Shown here piece by piece: positions 35,959 to 45,038 of a stretch of 64,000 nucleotides of DNA. The DNA lies in assembly GCA_910575075.1 (NCBI GenBank), contig CAJTCY010000012.1, positions 62,001-126,000 of the forward strand, in the 5' to 3' direction. Source of the DNA: Lachnospiraceae bacterium. GTDB taxonomy: Bacteria > Bacillota > Clostridia > Lachnospirales > Lachnospiraceae. The notes below the pieces were generated by a model that did no database searches, was not told where the DNA came from, and saw only the letters and a list, made by a program, of their open reading frames with translations. A program made the position numbers and the translations under genes. Positions within the stretch are counted from its first letter, which is position 1, and each line of letters opens with the position of its first letter.

Positions 35959-37395
35959 TTAGCGCACAATTCCTTTCAGTGCAATACATTTTATATTGGT
36001 AAGTTCATCAAAGGTGGAATATACACCTTCAGTACCCAGACCAGATTGTTTCCAGCCGCCAAAGGGCATTTCAAAGCTGCGGAAATAACTGGAACCGTTG
36101 ACGACTACACAGCCGCATTCCAATTCATCTGTAAAACGGGCGGCGCTGGTAAGGTTTCTGGTAAACACACTTCCTCCCAGGCCATATACAGAATCATTGG
36201 CTAATGCGGCTGCCTCGTCTTCTGTGTCAAAAGGAGCAACAGGCATTACAGGACCAAATACTTCCATATTGTGAAGGATGTCTGCACTTGCCGGGACGTC
36301 TGCAATTACAGAAGGTTCCAGGAAAGCGCCTGTTCTTTTTCCGCCCAGCAGAAGCCGTCCGCCCTGTTCGATGGTAAGATTTATTTGTTTTTCCACTTCT
36401 ATGGCAGCCTTTTCGCTGATCAAAGTACTCACTTGTGTCTGATCGTCCAGAGGATTTCCGCTCTTAAGGGCAGATACACGTTTTACTGTTTCATCCAGAA
36501 ATCTGCTGTAAAGCGAACGATGGATCAGGAATCGTTTGGGTGCGCAGCAGATTTGTCCAGCGTTATAGAATCTGGCCTGTACAGCTTCCTGGACGGCAAG
36601 ATCCAGATCAGCATCCTCCAAGACGATAAAGGCGTCGTTGCCGCCCAGTTCTAAAGCTGTTTTTTTCAAAGTATCAGCAGCGCTGCGTGCAACCGAGATA
36701 CCGACTGACGAAGAACCGGTGAGTGAAATGGCATGAACATCCTTATGTTCACAGAGATAGGTGCCAGTCGTGGAACCACGCCCTGTTACAACCTGCACGA
36801 TACCGGCAGGAAATCCGGCTTCCCGCAGCAGTGCCGCCAGCCTGCATACGGTCAGCGGATTATCACTGGCAGGTTTGATAATAGCAGCATTTCCAGATAA
36901 AATCGCCGGAGCAACCTTCTGATTGAAAAGGTTACAGGGAAAATTAAAGGGAATAATACATGCAACCACGCCTACGGGCTCCCGTTTTGTCAGGACAAGA
37001 TTACTGTCGTGTCCACGCTCCATGCCGTTTGGAATCACGGTTCCGTACAAGTGTTTTGCTTTTTCACAGAATGCTGGCCAGGCGGTGAATATATTATTGA
37101 TTTCATTTCTTGCTTCCGTAATATTTTTCCCGGATTCCCGGGTTAATGTTTCTGCAAGCTCTTCTTTATATTTCTGAACCAATTCCAGAAATTTCATGGC
37201 AAGCTCCACTCTCTGGTATACTGGAACCTTTTTCCATTTTTTTTGTGCCTGCAGCGCATAGGATACAGCTGAATCCACATCATCTTTGGATGCATGCGGT
37301 ACGGTGTCTAAAATACTGTTGTCATAAGGGTTTGTAACAGAAAGAGTTGTATGATCTGATGCAGATACAAATTTATCTCCAATTATCATTTTCAT
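35959..37395 (-). CDS. NAD(P)-dependent aldehyde dehydrogenase
   Basis: A 478-residue cytosolic ALDH superfamily enzyme oxidising an aldehyde to the acid. The cofactor region shows PFNFPCNLFNQKVAPAILSG and the SLTGSSSVG loop. The catalytic Glu is in ALELGGNDAFIV and the catalytic Cys in GQICCAPKRF. The C-terminus has MPFGGWKQSGLG. The overall style is close to lactaldehyde/glyceraldehyde-3-phosphate (GapN-like) dehydrogenases of Firmicutes, but substrate is uncertain. The start at 37395 is preceded (minus strand) by GGAGG. A minus-strand extended -10, TGCTACAAT, has its TACAAT box at 37434-37439. Confidence 0.88.
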   Translation of the reverse strand: MKMIIGDKFVSASDHTTLSVTNPYDNSILDTVPHASKDDVDSAVSYALQAQKKWKKVPVYQRVELAMKFLELVQKYKEELAETLTRESGKNITEARNEINNIFTAWPAFCEKAKHLYGTVIPNGMERGHDSNLVLTKREPVGVVACIIPFNFPCNLFNQKVAPAILSGNAAIIKPASDNPLTVCRLAALLREAGFPAGIVQVVTGRGSTTGTYLCEHKDVHAISLTGSSSVGISVARSAADTLKKTALELGGNDAFIVLEDADLDLAVQEAVQARFYNAGQICCAPKRFLIHRSLYSRFLDETVKRVSALKSGNPLDDQTQVSTLISEKAAIEVEKQINLTIEQGGRLLLGGKRTGAFLEPSVIADVPASADILHNMEVFGPVMPVAPFDTEDEAAALANDSVYGLGGSVFTRNLTSAARFTDELECGCVVVNGSSYFRSFEMPFGGWKQSGLGTEGVYSTFDELTNIKCIALKGIVR

Positions 37396-37433
37396 GTCGT
37401 AGGACCTCCTTTCAGACGGATGTCTGCGGTTCT

Positions 37434-37439
37434 ATTGTA
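37434..37439 (-). promoter_or_regulatory. -10 element of the aldehyde dehydrogenase promoter
   Basis: On the minus strand TACAAT with TG one base upstream forms an extended -10 about 40 bases before the start codon. No good -35 is visible. Confidence 0.45.
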
Positions 37440-37518
37440 GCAAAAAAAGGATACTTTTAATTACGAAATAGAATTAAAATGTAAAAAAGCGGGATTATGA
37501 TTCTTTTTTCGAATTTTC

Positions 37519-37545
37519 TAAAGTTTCCTATCAAACAACCGATAA
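37519..37545 (+). promoter_or_regulatory. SigD (sigma-28) promoter of the flgM operon
   Basis: TAAA (37519-37522), exactly 15 bases, then ACCGATAA (37538-37545), against the SigD consensus TAAA-N15-GCCGATAA. It is about 60 bases upstream of flgM, so late flagellar genes including the anti-sigma factor are under SigD. Confidence 0.9.
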
Positions 37546-37611
37546 ATAAATTAGATGATAAATTAACAAAATAGTAAGAGAAAAAGATTTTTACGGAAAG
37601 GAGAGGTCCTT

Positions 37612-37887
37612 ATGCGTATAGAAGCATATAATCAGATTACCCAGATGTACAATGCCAGCAGGTCTTCCAAAGTGAAGAGCGCTGACAGCGTTAAAAAAAG
37701 AGATCAGGTTCAAATTTCTCAGACTGGACACGATTATCAGGTGGCAAAGCAGGCAGTAGCGGAGGCTTCAGACATCAGGGCGGACAAGGTAATACAGGTC
37801 AAAAAGCAGATTGCTTCCGGTACCTATAAAGTGGATACCGGAGATTTTGCAGCAAAACTGATTGAGAAATATGATGCATATTGCTAG
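37612..37887 (+). CDS. flgM: Anti-sigma-28 factor FlgM
   Basis: A 91-residue protein that binds and inhibits SigD until the hook is complete. The C-terminal half has the FlgM pattern (DIRADKVIQVKKQIASGTY...DFAAKLIEKY); the N-terminal 35 residues are low complexity and likely disordered, as needed for export through the flagellar channel. GAAAGGAGAGG precedes ATG 37612. It is the first gene of the SigD operon, giving a negative feedback loop. Confidence 0.88.
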   Translation: MRIEAYNQITQMYNASRSSKVKSADSVKKRDQVQISQTGHDYQVAKQAVAEASDIRADKVIQVKKQIASGTYKVDTGDFAAKLIEKYDAYC

Positions 37888-37902
37888 AAATGAGGTTTTT
37901 AA

Positions 37903-38415
37903 GTGGCAAGCTTAATGGAAGATTTTATCAGTGTTTTAGACCAGGAGAATGGGGAATATCAACGTCTTGCGGAGCTGTCTCATGAGAAGAAGCAGATCAT
38001 TATAGACGGTGATATTCCGGCTCTTGAGGAGATTACCGAAAGAGAACAGGAGATAGCTGGTATTCTCAAGAATCTGGAAAATAAAAGAGAAGAAGTTGTC
38101 AAAGATATGTCTATCGTACTTAGTAAGGATCCGGAGGAACTGACCATTACTAATATGATAGCATTTTTAAATAAACAGCCCGAAGAACAGCGCAAACTCA
38201 CAGAATTAAGAGAGAGGCTTCGGGAGACTTTAGAAAAGCTGAATGACATTAATCAGCAGAATGAAGAATTGCTGCGGCTGGCAATGGAGATGGCAGAATT
38301 TGATCTGACGCTGTTTCGCAGTATGCGGCAGGCGCCTGAAACGGCGAATTATGATAAACGGGCGAACAATACCGGAGATTTATTAGGAAACAGCGGTTTT
38401 GATGCCAGGCAGTAA
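37903..38415 (+). CDS. flgN: Flagellar export chaperone FlgN
   Basis: A 170-residue coiled-coil protein that should hold the hook-associated proteins FlgK and FlgL unfolded before export. The FlgN pattern is visible in MEDFISVLDQENGEYQRLAE, KKQIIIDGDIPALEEIT and EQEIAGILKNLENKR. The start is GTG 37903, with GAGG eight bases before; the in-frame ATG at 37915 lacks a site. It lies between flgM and flgK, the usual order. Confidence 0.85.
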   Translation: MASLMEDFISVLDQENGEYQRLAELSHEKKQIIIDGDIPALEEITEREQEIAGILKNLENKREEVVKDMSIVLSKDPEELTITNMIAFLNKQPEEQRKLTELRERLRETLEKLNDINQQNEELLRLAMEMAEFDLTLFRSMRQAPETANYDKRANNTGDLLGNSGFDARQ

Positions 38416-38426
38416 AGGAGAATAAA

Positions 38427-40127
38427 ATGGCGAATGGAATGGGAAGTCTGTATATCGGGGCCTCCGGTCTGCAGAACAGTCAGAATGCATTAAACACCAC
38501 GGCAAATAACCTTGCCAATGTGGATACCAAGGGGTATGTGAGACAGCAGGTGCTGTTTGCAGACCGCGATTATGTAACATTTGACAGGAAGGCATCCATC
38601 AGTAACCAGCAGGCAGGATTAGGTCTGCAGATTGCAGATGTTGTGCATACCAGAAATAACTTTTTGGATCAATATTACCGCACAGAGAACGGGAGACAGG
38701 GATTTTATGAGGCGTCCAGCGAAGCTACCTCAGAAATTCAGTCTTTATTTCAGGAGTTGGAGGGAGAGCAGTTTCAGGAAGTACTGGAAGCTTTCTGGGT
38801 ATCTTTTGAAGAACTTGCCAAGACACCGGATGAAGAGGTTTCACAGAATCTGGTGGTTCAGAAGGCGACCCTGTTTTTGGAGCGTTCCCAGAGTATCTAC
38901 GATAATCTGAAATCTTATCAGCAGAAGCTGAATATTAAAATTAATGAAACGATTGACCGTATTAATGAGCTGGGGCATACGATTCAGGATTTGAATCAGC
39001 AGATTATGAGAATTGAGTCCGGCGGTGTAGAGACAGCTATGACACTGCGTGACGAAAGAGATAATGCGCTGGATGAGCTGTCCAGCCTTGCCAAAGTGGA
39101 ATTTAAAGAGCGGGCAGACGGAACCGTAAGGGTGAAGCTGGAGAATGTAGAATTTGTGGATGAGATTCATGTATTTGAGGTGATGGGAATTACCGATTCT
39201 GTGACCGGTTTTGTGAATCCTATCTGGCCTCAGTTGTCTGACCTGGGCAGAGAACAGTATACGGAGATGTTTGATTTCAGCGAAGATATTTCCACACTGC
39301 TGGATACAGACATCGGACAGTTAAAAGGATGGGTGCTTGCCAGAGGCGACAAAGTGGCAAACTATCGTGATATTACAGGTTTGACGAAAGAACAGTATGA
39401 AGATACTACCGGCATGTCGGCAGTGATGAACTCAGAAGCGGAACTGGATCAGATGGTCCACGAGCTGGTGACAGCCATCAATGATATCTTAAGTCCCACA
39501 AAAACGGTAAGCTTCCGGGGAGCAGACGGGACCATTTACAACAACGTAAAAGTCTGGGATGAAGAGAAAGGAGCTCTGGGCAAAGACGGCCAGAAACCAG
39601 GAAGAGAGCTTTTTGTCCGCAACGGCTGCGACCGTTATACAGAGGTAATGGCAGATGATGGGCAGACAGTATATTATGTCTATAATGAAGAAGACCGTGT
39701 GGATACTTCAAAGATGTATACCATCAATTCATTGACAATTAACCCAGATCTTCTGCAGCAGGAGAGCGGTCTGCCGCACTTATTGAAAAATGGGGAACCG
39801 GCACAGGAGATGGTGCAGGCTCTGGTAGATGTGTGGAATAAAAGGACACAGACCATTAACCCCAGCAATACGGACCCATGTACATTTAAAGAATATTACC
39901 GCAGAATGATGCTGGATGTGGCGGCGACCGGTTCTGTATACGAAGGAATGGCACAGAGCCTTACAAGCGAGGTCGCAAGCATAGACAATAATCGGCAGCA
40001 GGTATTTGGGGTATCCGCTGATGAAGAACTGCAGAATATGATTAAATACCAGAATGCATACAATGCATCCAGCCGGTTTATCAATGTGATTTCAGAGATG
40101 CTGGAGCATCTTGTGACCAGGCTGTAA
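38427..40127 (+). CDS. flgK: Flagellar hook-associated protein FlgK (copy 1)
   Basis: A 566-residue hook-filament junction protein. The N-terminal rod/hook motif NTTANNLANVDTKGYVRQQ and the C-terminal helix (MIKYQNAYNASSRFINVISE) form the paired D0 coiled coil; the middle is the variable domain. AAAGGAG precedes ATG 38427. A second FlgK-like gene starts 39 bases after the stop. Confidence 0.9.
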   Translation: MANGMGSLYIGASGLQNSQNALNTTANNLANVDTKGYVRQQVLFADRDYVTFDRKASISNQQAGLGLQIADVVHTRNNFLDQYYRTENGRQGFYEASSEATSEIQSLFQELEGEQFQEVLEAFWVSFEELAKTPDEEVSQNLVVQKATLFLERSQSIYDNLKSYQQKLNIKINETIDRINELGHTIQDLNQQIMRIESGGVETAMTLRDERDNALDELSSLAKVEFKERADGTVRVKLENVEFVDEIHVFEVMGITDSVTGFVNPIWPQLSDLGREQYTEMFDFSEDISTLLDTDIGQLKGWVLARGDKVANYRDITGLTKEQYEDTTGMSAVMNSEAELDQMVHELVTAINDILSPTKTVSFRGADGTIYNNVKVWDEEKGALGKDGQKPGRELFVRNGCDRYTEVMADDGQTVYYVYNEEDRVDTSKMYTINSLTINPDLLQQESGLPHLLKNGEPAQEMVQALVDVWNKRTQTINPSNTDPCTFKEYYRRMMLDVAATGSVYEGMAQSLTSEVASIDNNRQQVFGVSADEELQNMIKYQNAYNASSRFINVISEMLEHLVTRL

Positions 40128-40166
40128 CAGGAAGAGTGAGTAGGAGCGCATAGAACGGAGGAAAAT

Positions 40167-41996
40167 ATGCCATCAACATTTTTTGGACTAACGATTGCAG
40201 GCTCCGCTTTGAATTCGTTTCAGGCGGCTGTAAATACCACTGCAAATAATATAGCAAACGTGAATACCAAAGGCTACACCCGCCAGGAGGCCGTCCGTAT
40301 TGCATCAGAAGCATTGAGGACAAATCAGCGCTATGGTATGGCGGGAAGCGGTGTGACGACCACGGAAATTATTCAGAAGAGAGAATTTTATTATGATGTG
40401 AAATACTGGCAGAATAATGCCAGAGTAGGAATGCAGGACTGCAAACTGTACTATATGCAGCAGATGGAAGAATATCTGCTGGACGACGATAATGCCAAAG
40501 GATTTTCTACCATTTTGCAGGAGATGTACAATGCTTTGGAGACACTTCACGGAACACCGGAAGATTTGGACGCCAGAACTCAGTTTGTCAGCAAAACCCA
40601 GAATTTTGCAGATTTCTTCCAGAGTATGAATACAGGGCTTGTGAGAATTCAGGAAGACGCCAATCAGGAGATTGCCACTCAGGTGGAGAACGTGAATGCC
40701 ATTGCCCAGAAAATTGCCCTGCTGAATAAACAGATTAATGTCATTGAGCTTCAGGGGACCAACGCCAATGAGCTGCGGGATCAGCGGGCGCTGCTCATTG
40801 ATGAACTGTCTGACCTGGTGGAAGTCGATGTAACGGAAACGCCGGTGATTGATCCAGCTCATCCCAATGTGAAAACCGGAGCCACGAACTATAGAGTGAA
40901 GATTAACGGACAGACGTTGGTAGATAATTTTGAATATAACACATTGAAATATGTGGCAAGGGAGAAAAAAGTCAACCAGACAGATGCAGATGGATTATAC
41001 GATATCCGCTGGAGCGATACAAATGTACCTTTTAATGTCAGCAGCAAGAACTGCCAGGGAAGGATCGCAGCCCTGTTTCAAATGCGCGACGGCAATAATA
41101 ACCAGGGATTCAGCGGCAGCGTACAGTCTATAGAGCCGGGGATGGGCGGTGATATTGTCACGATCAGCAACCCCAGCATTACGGATATTAACAGCATTAA
41201 CATGGCGGAGGACGGAATTATCACCATCAATAACAAGGAATACCGTTATTCTGGTTTCAGTTATGACGCTGAGACACAGACATACCAGTTCCAGTTGAAG
41301 ATTCCCCTTTCTACAGATGAACGGGATAATCTGGCAGGCCGTAAAGCTGAAATAGGTGAGAGCATAGATGTTATGGGTGTTCCCTACTATCAGACCCAGG
41401 CAAATACATTTCTCCGTGAATTTGCAAAACAGCTCAATAATATCCAGAGGTCGGGCGTAGATCTTGACGGAAATGACGGAGGATCACTGTTAGTAGCCGG
41501 AAATGGCGCCGATGGCAGTGAGTATGATTTTTCTGATTACGATCCAGATGGAAATATGAGCACCTCTGTCAATGATTATTACAAATTGACATGTGCAAAC
41601 GTCAAAGTGGCTGAACGAGTGTATAAAGATGTCAGTAAACTGGTTACCATGAATAAGAAAGATGTGGCGGACGGAGTTGCCGTACAGAATATTGTAGAAC
41701 AGATGCAGAAGCTCAAATCAGAGATCAAAATGTTCCGGGGCGGCGGTGCTGATCAGTTCTTAAAGTGCCTGATCAATGATAATTCTGTGGATACCCAGAA
41801 AGCTGAGACGTTTTTGCAAAATTACAGCAATATTTCGGAATCGATCCTGCAGAAAAGAATGTCTATATCTGCAGTCGACGAAGATGAAGAAGCGCTTGAT
41901 ATGTTGAAATTTCAGAATTCCTATAATCTGGCATCACGTATGATACAGACATTATCAGAGATGTATAACCGCCTGATTTTGGAAACCGGTGTATAA
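40167..41996 (+). CDS. flgK: Flagellar hook-associated protein FlgK (copy 2)
   Basis: A 609-residue second FlgK-like protein. It keeps NTTANNIANVNTKGYTRQE at the N-terminus, the KYWQNNARVGMQ and TLHGTPEDLDARTQFV stretches of FlgK and a C-terminal MLKFQNSYNLASRMIQTLSE. It differs from copy 1 along most of its length, so it is an old duplication and not a recent one. CGGAGG precedes ATG 40167 by six bases. FlgL follows 12 bases after its stop. Whether both form junction rings, or one acts in a different structure, cannot be told from sequence. Confidence 0.85.
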   Translation: MPSTFFGLTIAGSALNSFQAAVNTTANNIANVNTKGYTRQEAVRIASEALRTNQRYGMAGSGVTTTEIIQKREFYYDVKYWQNNARVGMQDCKLYYMQQMEEYLLDDDNAKGFSTILQEMYNALETLHGTPEDLDARTQFVSKTQNFADFFQSMNTGLVRIQEDANQEIATQVENVNAIAQKIALLNKQINVIELQGTNANELRDQRALLIDELSDLVEVDVTETPVIDPAHPNVKTGATNYRVKINGQTLVDNFEYNTLKYVAREKKVNQTDADGLYDIRWSDTNVPFNVSSKNCQGRIAALFQMRDGNNNQGFSGSVQSIEPGMGGDIVTISNPSITDINSINMAEDGIITINNKEYRYSGFSYDAETQTYQFQLKIPLSTDERDNLAGRKAEIGESIDVMGVPYYQTQANTFLREFAKQLNNIQRSGVDLDGNDGGSLLVAGNGADGSEYDFSDYDPDGNMSTSVNDYYKLTCANVKVAERVYKDVSKLVTMNKKDVADGVAVQNIVEQMQKLKSEIKMFRGGGADQFLKCLINDNSVDTQKAETFLQNYSNISESILQKRMSISAVDEDEEALDMLKFQNSYNLASRMIQTLSEMYNRLILETGV

Positions 41997-42008
41997 GGAG
42001 GCTTGTTA

Positions 42009-43532
42009 ATGAGAGTTACGAACAGTATGATCAGCAGAAACAGTATGGTGAATATCAACAGCAATAAAGTTAATGTTGATATTTTAAATACCCAGATGAC
42101 CACCCAGAAGAAGATTTCCAGACCTTCTGAAGATCCTGTAATTGCCATTCGGGCATTGCGTTTGAGAAGTAATCTCAGTGAACTGGATCAATATTATGAA
42201 CGCAATATTCCAGATGCGAGATCCTGGATGGAGGTGACAGAATCTGCTTTGAAGAATCAGCAGCAAATTTTAGATGATGTGTATACGCAGTGTGTGAACG
42301 GAGCTACCGATACATTGACACCGGAGAACCGTGCGTCTATTTTAAAGAACCTGCAGTCTCTGCGGGAGCAGGTATATAATGAAGGGAATGCAGACTGTGC
42401 CGGCAGGCATGTATTTACCGGTTATAAGACAAATAAGCAGCTTACGTTTGCAGAAGATGAAGCAGATACAGCTTATGAGATCACAGAAAAGGTTTCTTTT
42501 GAGGATATTGAAGAGAAGCGTTATTACAGCAATAATGTAGTGGTGCCGAATAACCCGGCAGAAGTGCAGGTAGGGGTTGCAGTTGAGGATATGCCTCAGG
42601 AAAATATCAATAAACGCATCCGCCTGTCATATGAACAAACGGAGACGCTGGACCCGGATAATTTAAAATATTACGATGAAGCATCAGGAAGATGGGAAAA
42701 CCTGGGAGATATGCAGATAGGAGCGGCATTTGTCAATGTTATCACAGATATGTCTTATGACGACTGGGAAGCAGATAATTTCGAGGTACGTCCGAATCAG
42801 GCAATCTATTTTAAGGAGACGGGAGAATTAATTCTGGGCACGAATGTGGCCAATGAATTGTCGAGCCAGAAAGCACAGCTCAGTATTACGTATGAGAAAA
42901 AAGGTTTTAGTGAAGGAGAGCTTCGTCCGGAACATTATTTTGACTGTAAGGACATTACAGATCCGGATAATGAGATTGAATATACCAAGGAGAATCAGGA
43001 GATTAAGTTTACGGTTTCCTTTAACCAGAGCCTTACTGTAAATACCCAGGCAAGCGATGTAATGGATGCTTCTATCGGAAGAGATATCGATGAACTTACA
43101 ACAGCAGTTCAGGCGGCGATTGCAGCGCATGATAAAGTGACAAAGCTGGAAGAAATGAAGAAAGAGGCACAGTATTCAGATCCCGCGTCACAGGCAGCGC
43201 TGGACCAGTGGCTGGAGGCCGCGCAAAAGGAAGCGGTGTATGCAGATGACAACATGCAGAAAATTTATTCCAGAGGGGTAGGAAAATTCCAGGATTATAA
43301 AGATAAGGTTACGCTTGCCAGAACAGATCTGGGCAGCAGGGAGAGCCGCCTGTTACTGACAGAGGACAGAATGGCAAATCAACAGGCGAATTTTGAACAG
43401 TTGAAATCCAGAAATGAAGATATGGAGCTGTCAGACATTATTATTCAATATACGGCTGCATATAATGCGTATCAGGCTTCTCTGCAGGCATCAGCAAAGG
43501 CAAATGGACAGACATTATTAAATTATCTGTAA
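42009..43532 (+). CDS. flgL: Flagellar hook-associated protein FlgL
   Basis: A 507-residue second junction protein (HAP3). The N-terminus MRVTNSMISRNSMVNINSNK and KISRPSEDPVIAIRALRLRS is diagnostic; the C-terminus has LSDIIIQYTAAYNAYQASL. It is longer than the usual 300-residue FlgL, with a variable insert in the middle (about 150-370). ATG 42009 has AGGAGG six bases upstream; the in-frame TTG at 42003 overlaps that site and is not the start. Confidence 0.88.
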   Translation: MRVTNSMISRNSMVNINSNKVNVDILNTQMTTQKKISRPSEDPVIAIRALRLRSNLSELDQYYERNIPDARSWMEVTESALKNQQQILDDVYTQCVNGATDTLTPENRASILKNLQSLREQVYNEGNADCAGRHVFTGYKTNKQLTFAEDEADTAYEITEKVSFEDIEEKRYYSNNVVVPNNPAEVQVGVAVEDMPQENINKRIRLSYEQTETLDPDNLKYYDEASGRWENLGDMQIGAAFVNVITDMSYDDWEADNFEVRPNQAIYFKETGELILGTNVANELSSQKAQLSITYEKKGFSEGELRPEHYFDCKDITDPDNEIEYTKENQEIKFTVSFNQSLTVNTQASDVMDASIGRDIDELTTAVQAAIAAHDKVTKLEEMKKEAQYSDPASQAALDQWLEAAQKEAVYADDNMQKIYSRGVGKFQDYKDKVTLARTDLGSRESRLLLTEDRMANQQANFEQLKSRNEDMELSDIIIQYTAAYNAYQASLQASAKANGQTLLNYL

Positions 43533-43587
43533 AACAGATACGGTATCAAAATATATGTTTTACCATATTGGGAATGGAAGGATAAGA

Positions 43588-43612
43588 GTGAAAGAATGGT
43601 TAATTCTTTCAC
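43588..43612 (+). promoter_or_regulatory. Perfect hairpin without T-run before fliW
   Basis: GTGAAAGAAT pairs with ATTCTTTCAC around a five-base loop GGTTA. It lies 45 bases before the fliW start within the operon. Without a T-run it is not a normal terminator and may be a stability, processing or protein-binding site. Confidence 0.5.
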
Positions 43613-43656
43613 TAACTGCCTGTTTGTGCTGAAAAATGCACAGAATGGAGGAAACA

Positions 43657-44121
43657 ATGCAGTTGAACACAAGATTGTTTGGAGAGATTGAGGTAGAAGA
43701 AGAAAAGATTATTTTCTTTGAAAAGGGGATCATCGGGTTTCCGCATTGTCAGAGATTTACATTGATCTATGATGAGGCAGAGGATGGAAGACGCAAGAAT
43801 ATTTCATGGCTGCAGTCAATTGAGGAACCAGGTTTTGCCCTTCCGGTAATCGATCCTTTGATTATTAAAGAAGATTATGATCCTAAGGTGGAGCATGAGC
43901 TTTTAAAGAATCTGGGTGAATTGACAGAGGAAAATACGTATGTTCTTGTAACAGTGACCGTGCCGGCGGATGTGAAGAAACTCAGTGTTAATCTGAAAGC
44001 TCCCATTGTAATCAATGTGGATGAAAGAAAAGCGGATCAGATTATTATAGAAGACAGTTTTCCGGTAAAATATCCCATATACGAGATTTTGCAGGCAAAG
44101 AAAGAAAAGGCGGGTGAATAG
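43657..44121 (+). CDS. fliW: Flagellar assembly factor FliW
   Basis: A 154-residue cytosolic protein that binds flagellin and, when free, binds and inhibits CsrA, so coupling flagellin translation to its export. The motif [12 protein letters not shown] near the N-terminus and PVIDPLII are typical. ATG 43657 follows GGAGG (43647-43651); the frame extends to 43636 without a site. csrA starts one base after the stop, the conserved pairing. Confidence 0.92.
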   Translation: MQLNTRLFGEIEVEEEKIIFFEKGIIGFPHCQRFTLIYDEAEDGRRKNISWLQSIEEPGFALPVIDPLIIKEDYDPKVEHELLKNLGELTEENTYVLVTVTVPADVKKLSVNLKAPIVINVDERKADQIIIEDSFPVKYPIYEILQAKKEKAGE

Positions 44122-44122
44122 G

Positions 44123-44338
44123 ATGCTGGCTCTTACCAGAAAAAAAGGCGAATCCATCATTGTAAACAATGATATAGAAATCAGTATCCTGGAGCTGCGG
44201 GGTGATCAGGTGAAGATCGGGATCAGCGCTCCCAAGGAGGTGCCGGTATACCGCAAAGAGGTTTATATTCAGATTCAGAAAGAAAATGAAGCAGCAGTGA
44301 ATCTGGAGAATGTAAATGCGCTGAAAAATATTCTCTAA
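44123..44338 (+). CDS. csrA: Carbon storage regulator CsrA
   Basis: A 71-residue RNA-binding dimer that represses translation by covering GGA sites. It starts [14 protein letters not shown] and has [21 protein letters not shown], the complete CsrA core. ATG 44123 overlaps the fliW end region and has only a weak ribosome site (GGCGGGTG), consistent with translational coupling. The probable target is the flagellin leader at 48604-48636. Confidence 0.93.
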   Translation: MLALTRKKGESIIVNNDIEISILELRGDQVKIGISAPKEVPVYRKEVYIQIQKENEAAVNLENVNALKNIL

Positions 44339-44342
44339 AACG

Positions 44343-44369
44343 TAAATATTTGAAAAAAAAATCCGATAC
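44343..44369 (+). promoter_or_regulatory. SigD promoter of flaG-fliD-fliS
   Basis: TAAA (44343-44346), exactly 15 bases, then TCCGATAC (44362-44369). It lies directly after the csrA stop. The leader then holds a hairpin CAGACAG (44384-44390)/CTGTCTG (44398-44404). Confidence 0.85.
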
Positions 44370-44523
44370 TTATTATATAGCAACAGACAGGTGAAGTCTG
44401 TCTGCCCCTTTGAAATACGCGGTTTGAGAGTTTTTGAAAGGGACATGAATCAAAACAAGAAGAATGGACAGTGGGGAATTTGCCAGTCCATCTGTCTGGG
44501 AATATCACATGGAGGTGATTATA

Positions 44524-45027
44524 ATGGCAATTGAAGCATTAAAATCTGCTGGGATTGCGGCATATCAGGGAAGTAGCCCCAAACCTAAAGTAAGTTCGGT
44601 TGAACCAGCAGCAAAGCCAGAGACTCCGCCAACGGTGGTGAAGAGCGAGCGGGCGGCAGAAAAAGTTGTTGATATAGCGGAAGTAAAGCCCAAAAAGAGG
44701 CTCTCGGAATCTATGGTGGACAATGGCAGGGCTCAGGGGAAGATGAACGCCGGTGAACCGGCAGAATCAGCAGCTCAGGATAACAGAGAAGCAGTAGAAG
44801 GAATGGCTTCCACAGAAGGATTGAAACGGGCAGTAGAAGAAATTAATAAGAAGGTTGTAAATTCAGAAGCTGTTTTTGGGGTTCATGATTCCACGAACCG
44901 GGTAACAATTAAGATTGTGGATAAGCAGACGAAAGAAGTGCTCAAGGAATATCCGCCGGAGAAAACCCTTGATATGATTGCGAAGGTATGGGAATTGGCA
45001 GGATTGTTGGTAGATGAGAAAGGTTAG
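44524..45027 (+). CDS. flaG: FlaG family protein
   Basis: A 167-residue protein linked to filament length control. The first 95 residues are low complexity (Pro, Ala, Lys, Glu rich), then the FlaG domain: AVEEINKKVVNSEAVFGVHD, RVTIKIVDKQTKEVLKEYPP and MIAKVWELAGLLVDEKG. ATG 44524 has GGAGGTGA upstream; an earlier frame to 44464 is disregarded. It leads the operon with fliD and fliS. Confidence 0.85.
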   Translation: MAIEALKSAGIAAYQGSSPKPKVSSVEPAAKPETPPTVVKSERAAEKVVDIAEVKPKKRLSESMVDNGRAQGKMNAGEPAESAAQDNREAVEGMASTEGLKRAVEEINKKVVNSEAVFGVHDSTNRVTIKIVDKQTKEVLKEYPPEKTLDMIAKVWELAGLLVDEKG

Positions 45028-45038
45028 GAGGAATTATT

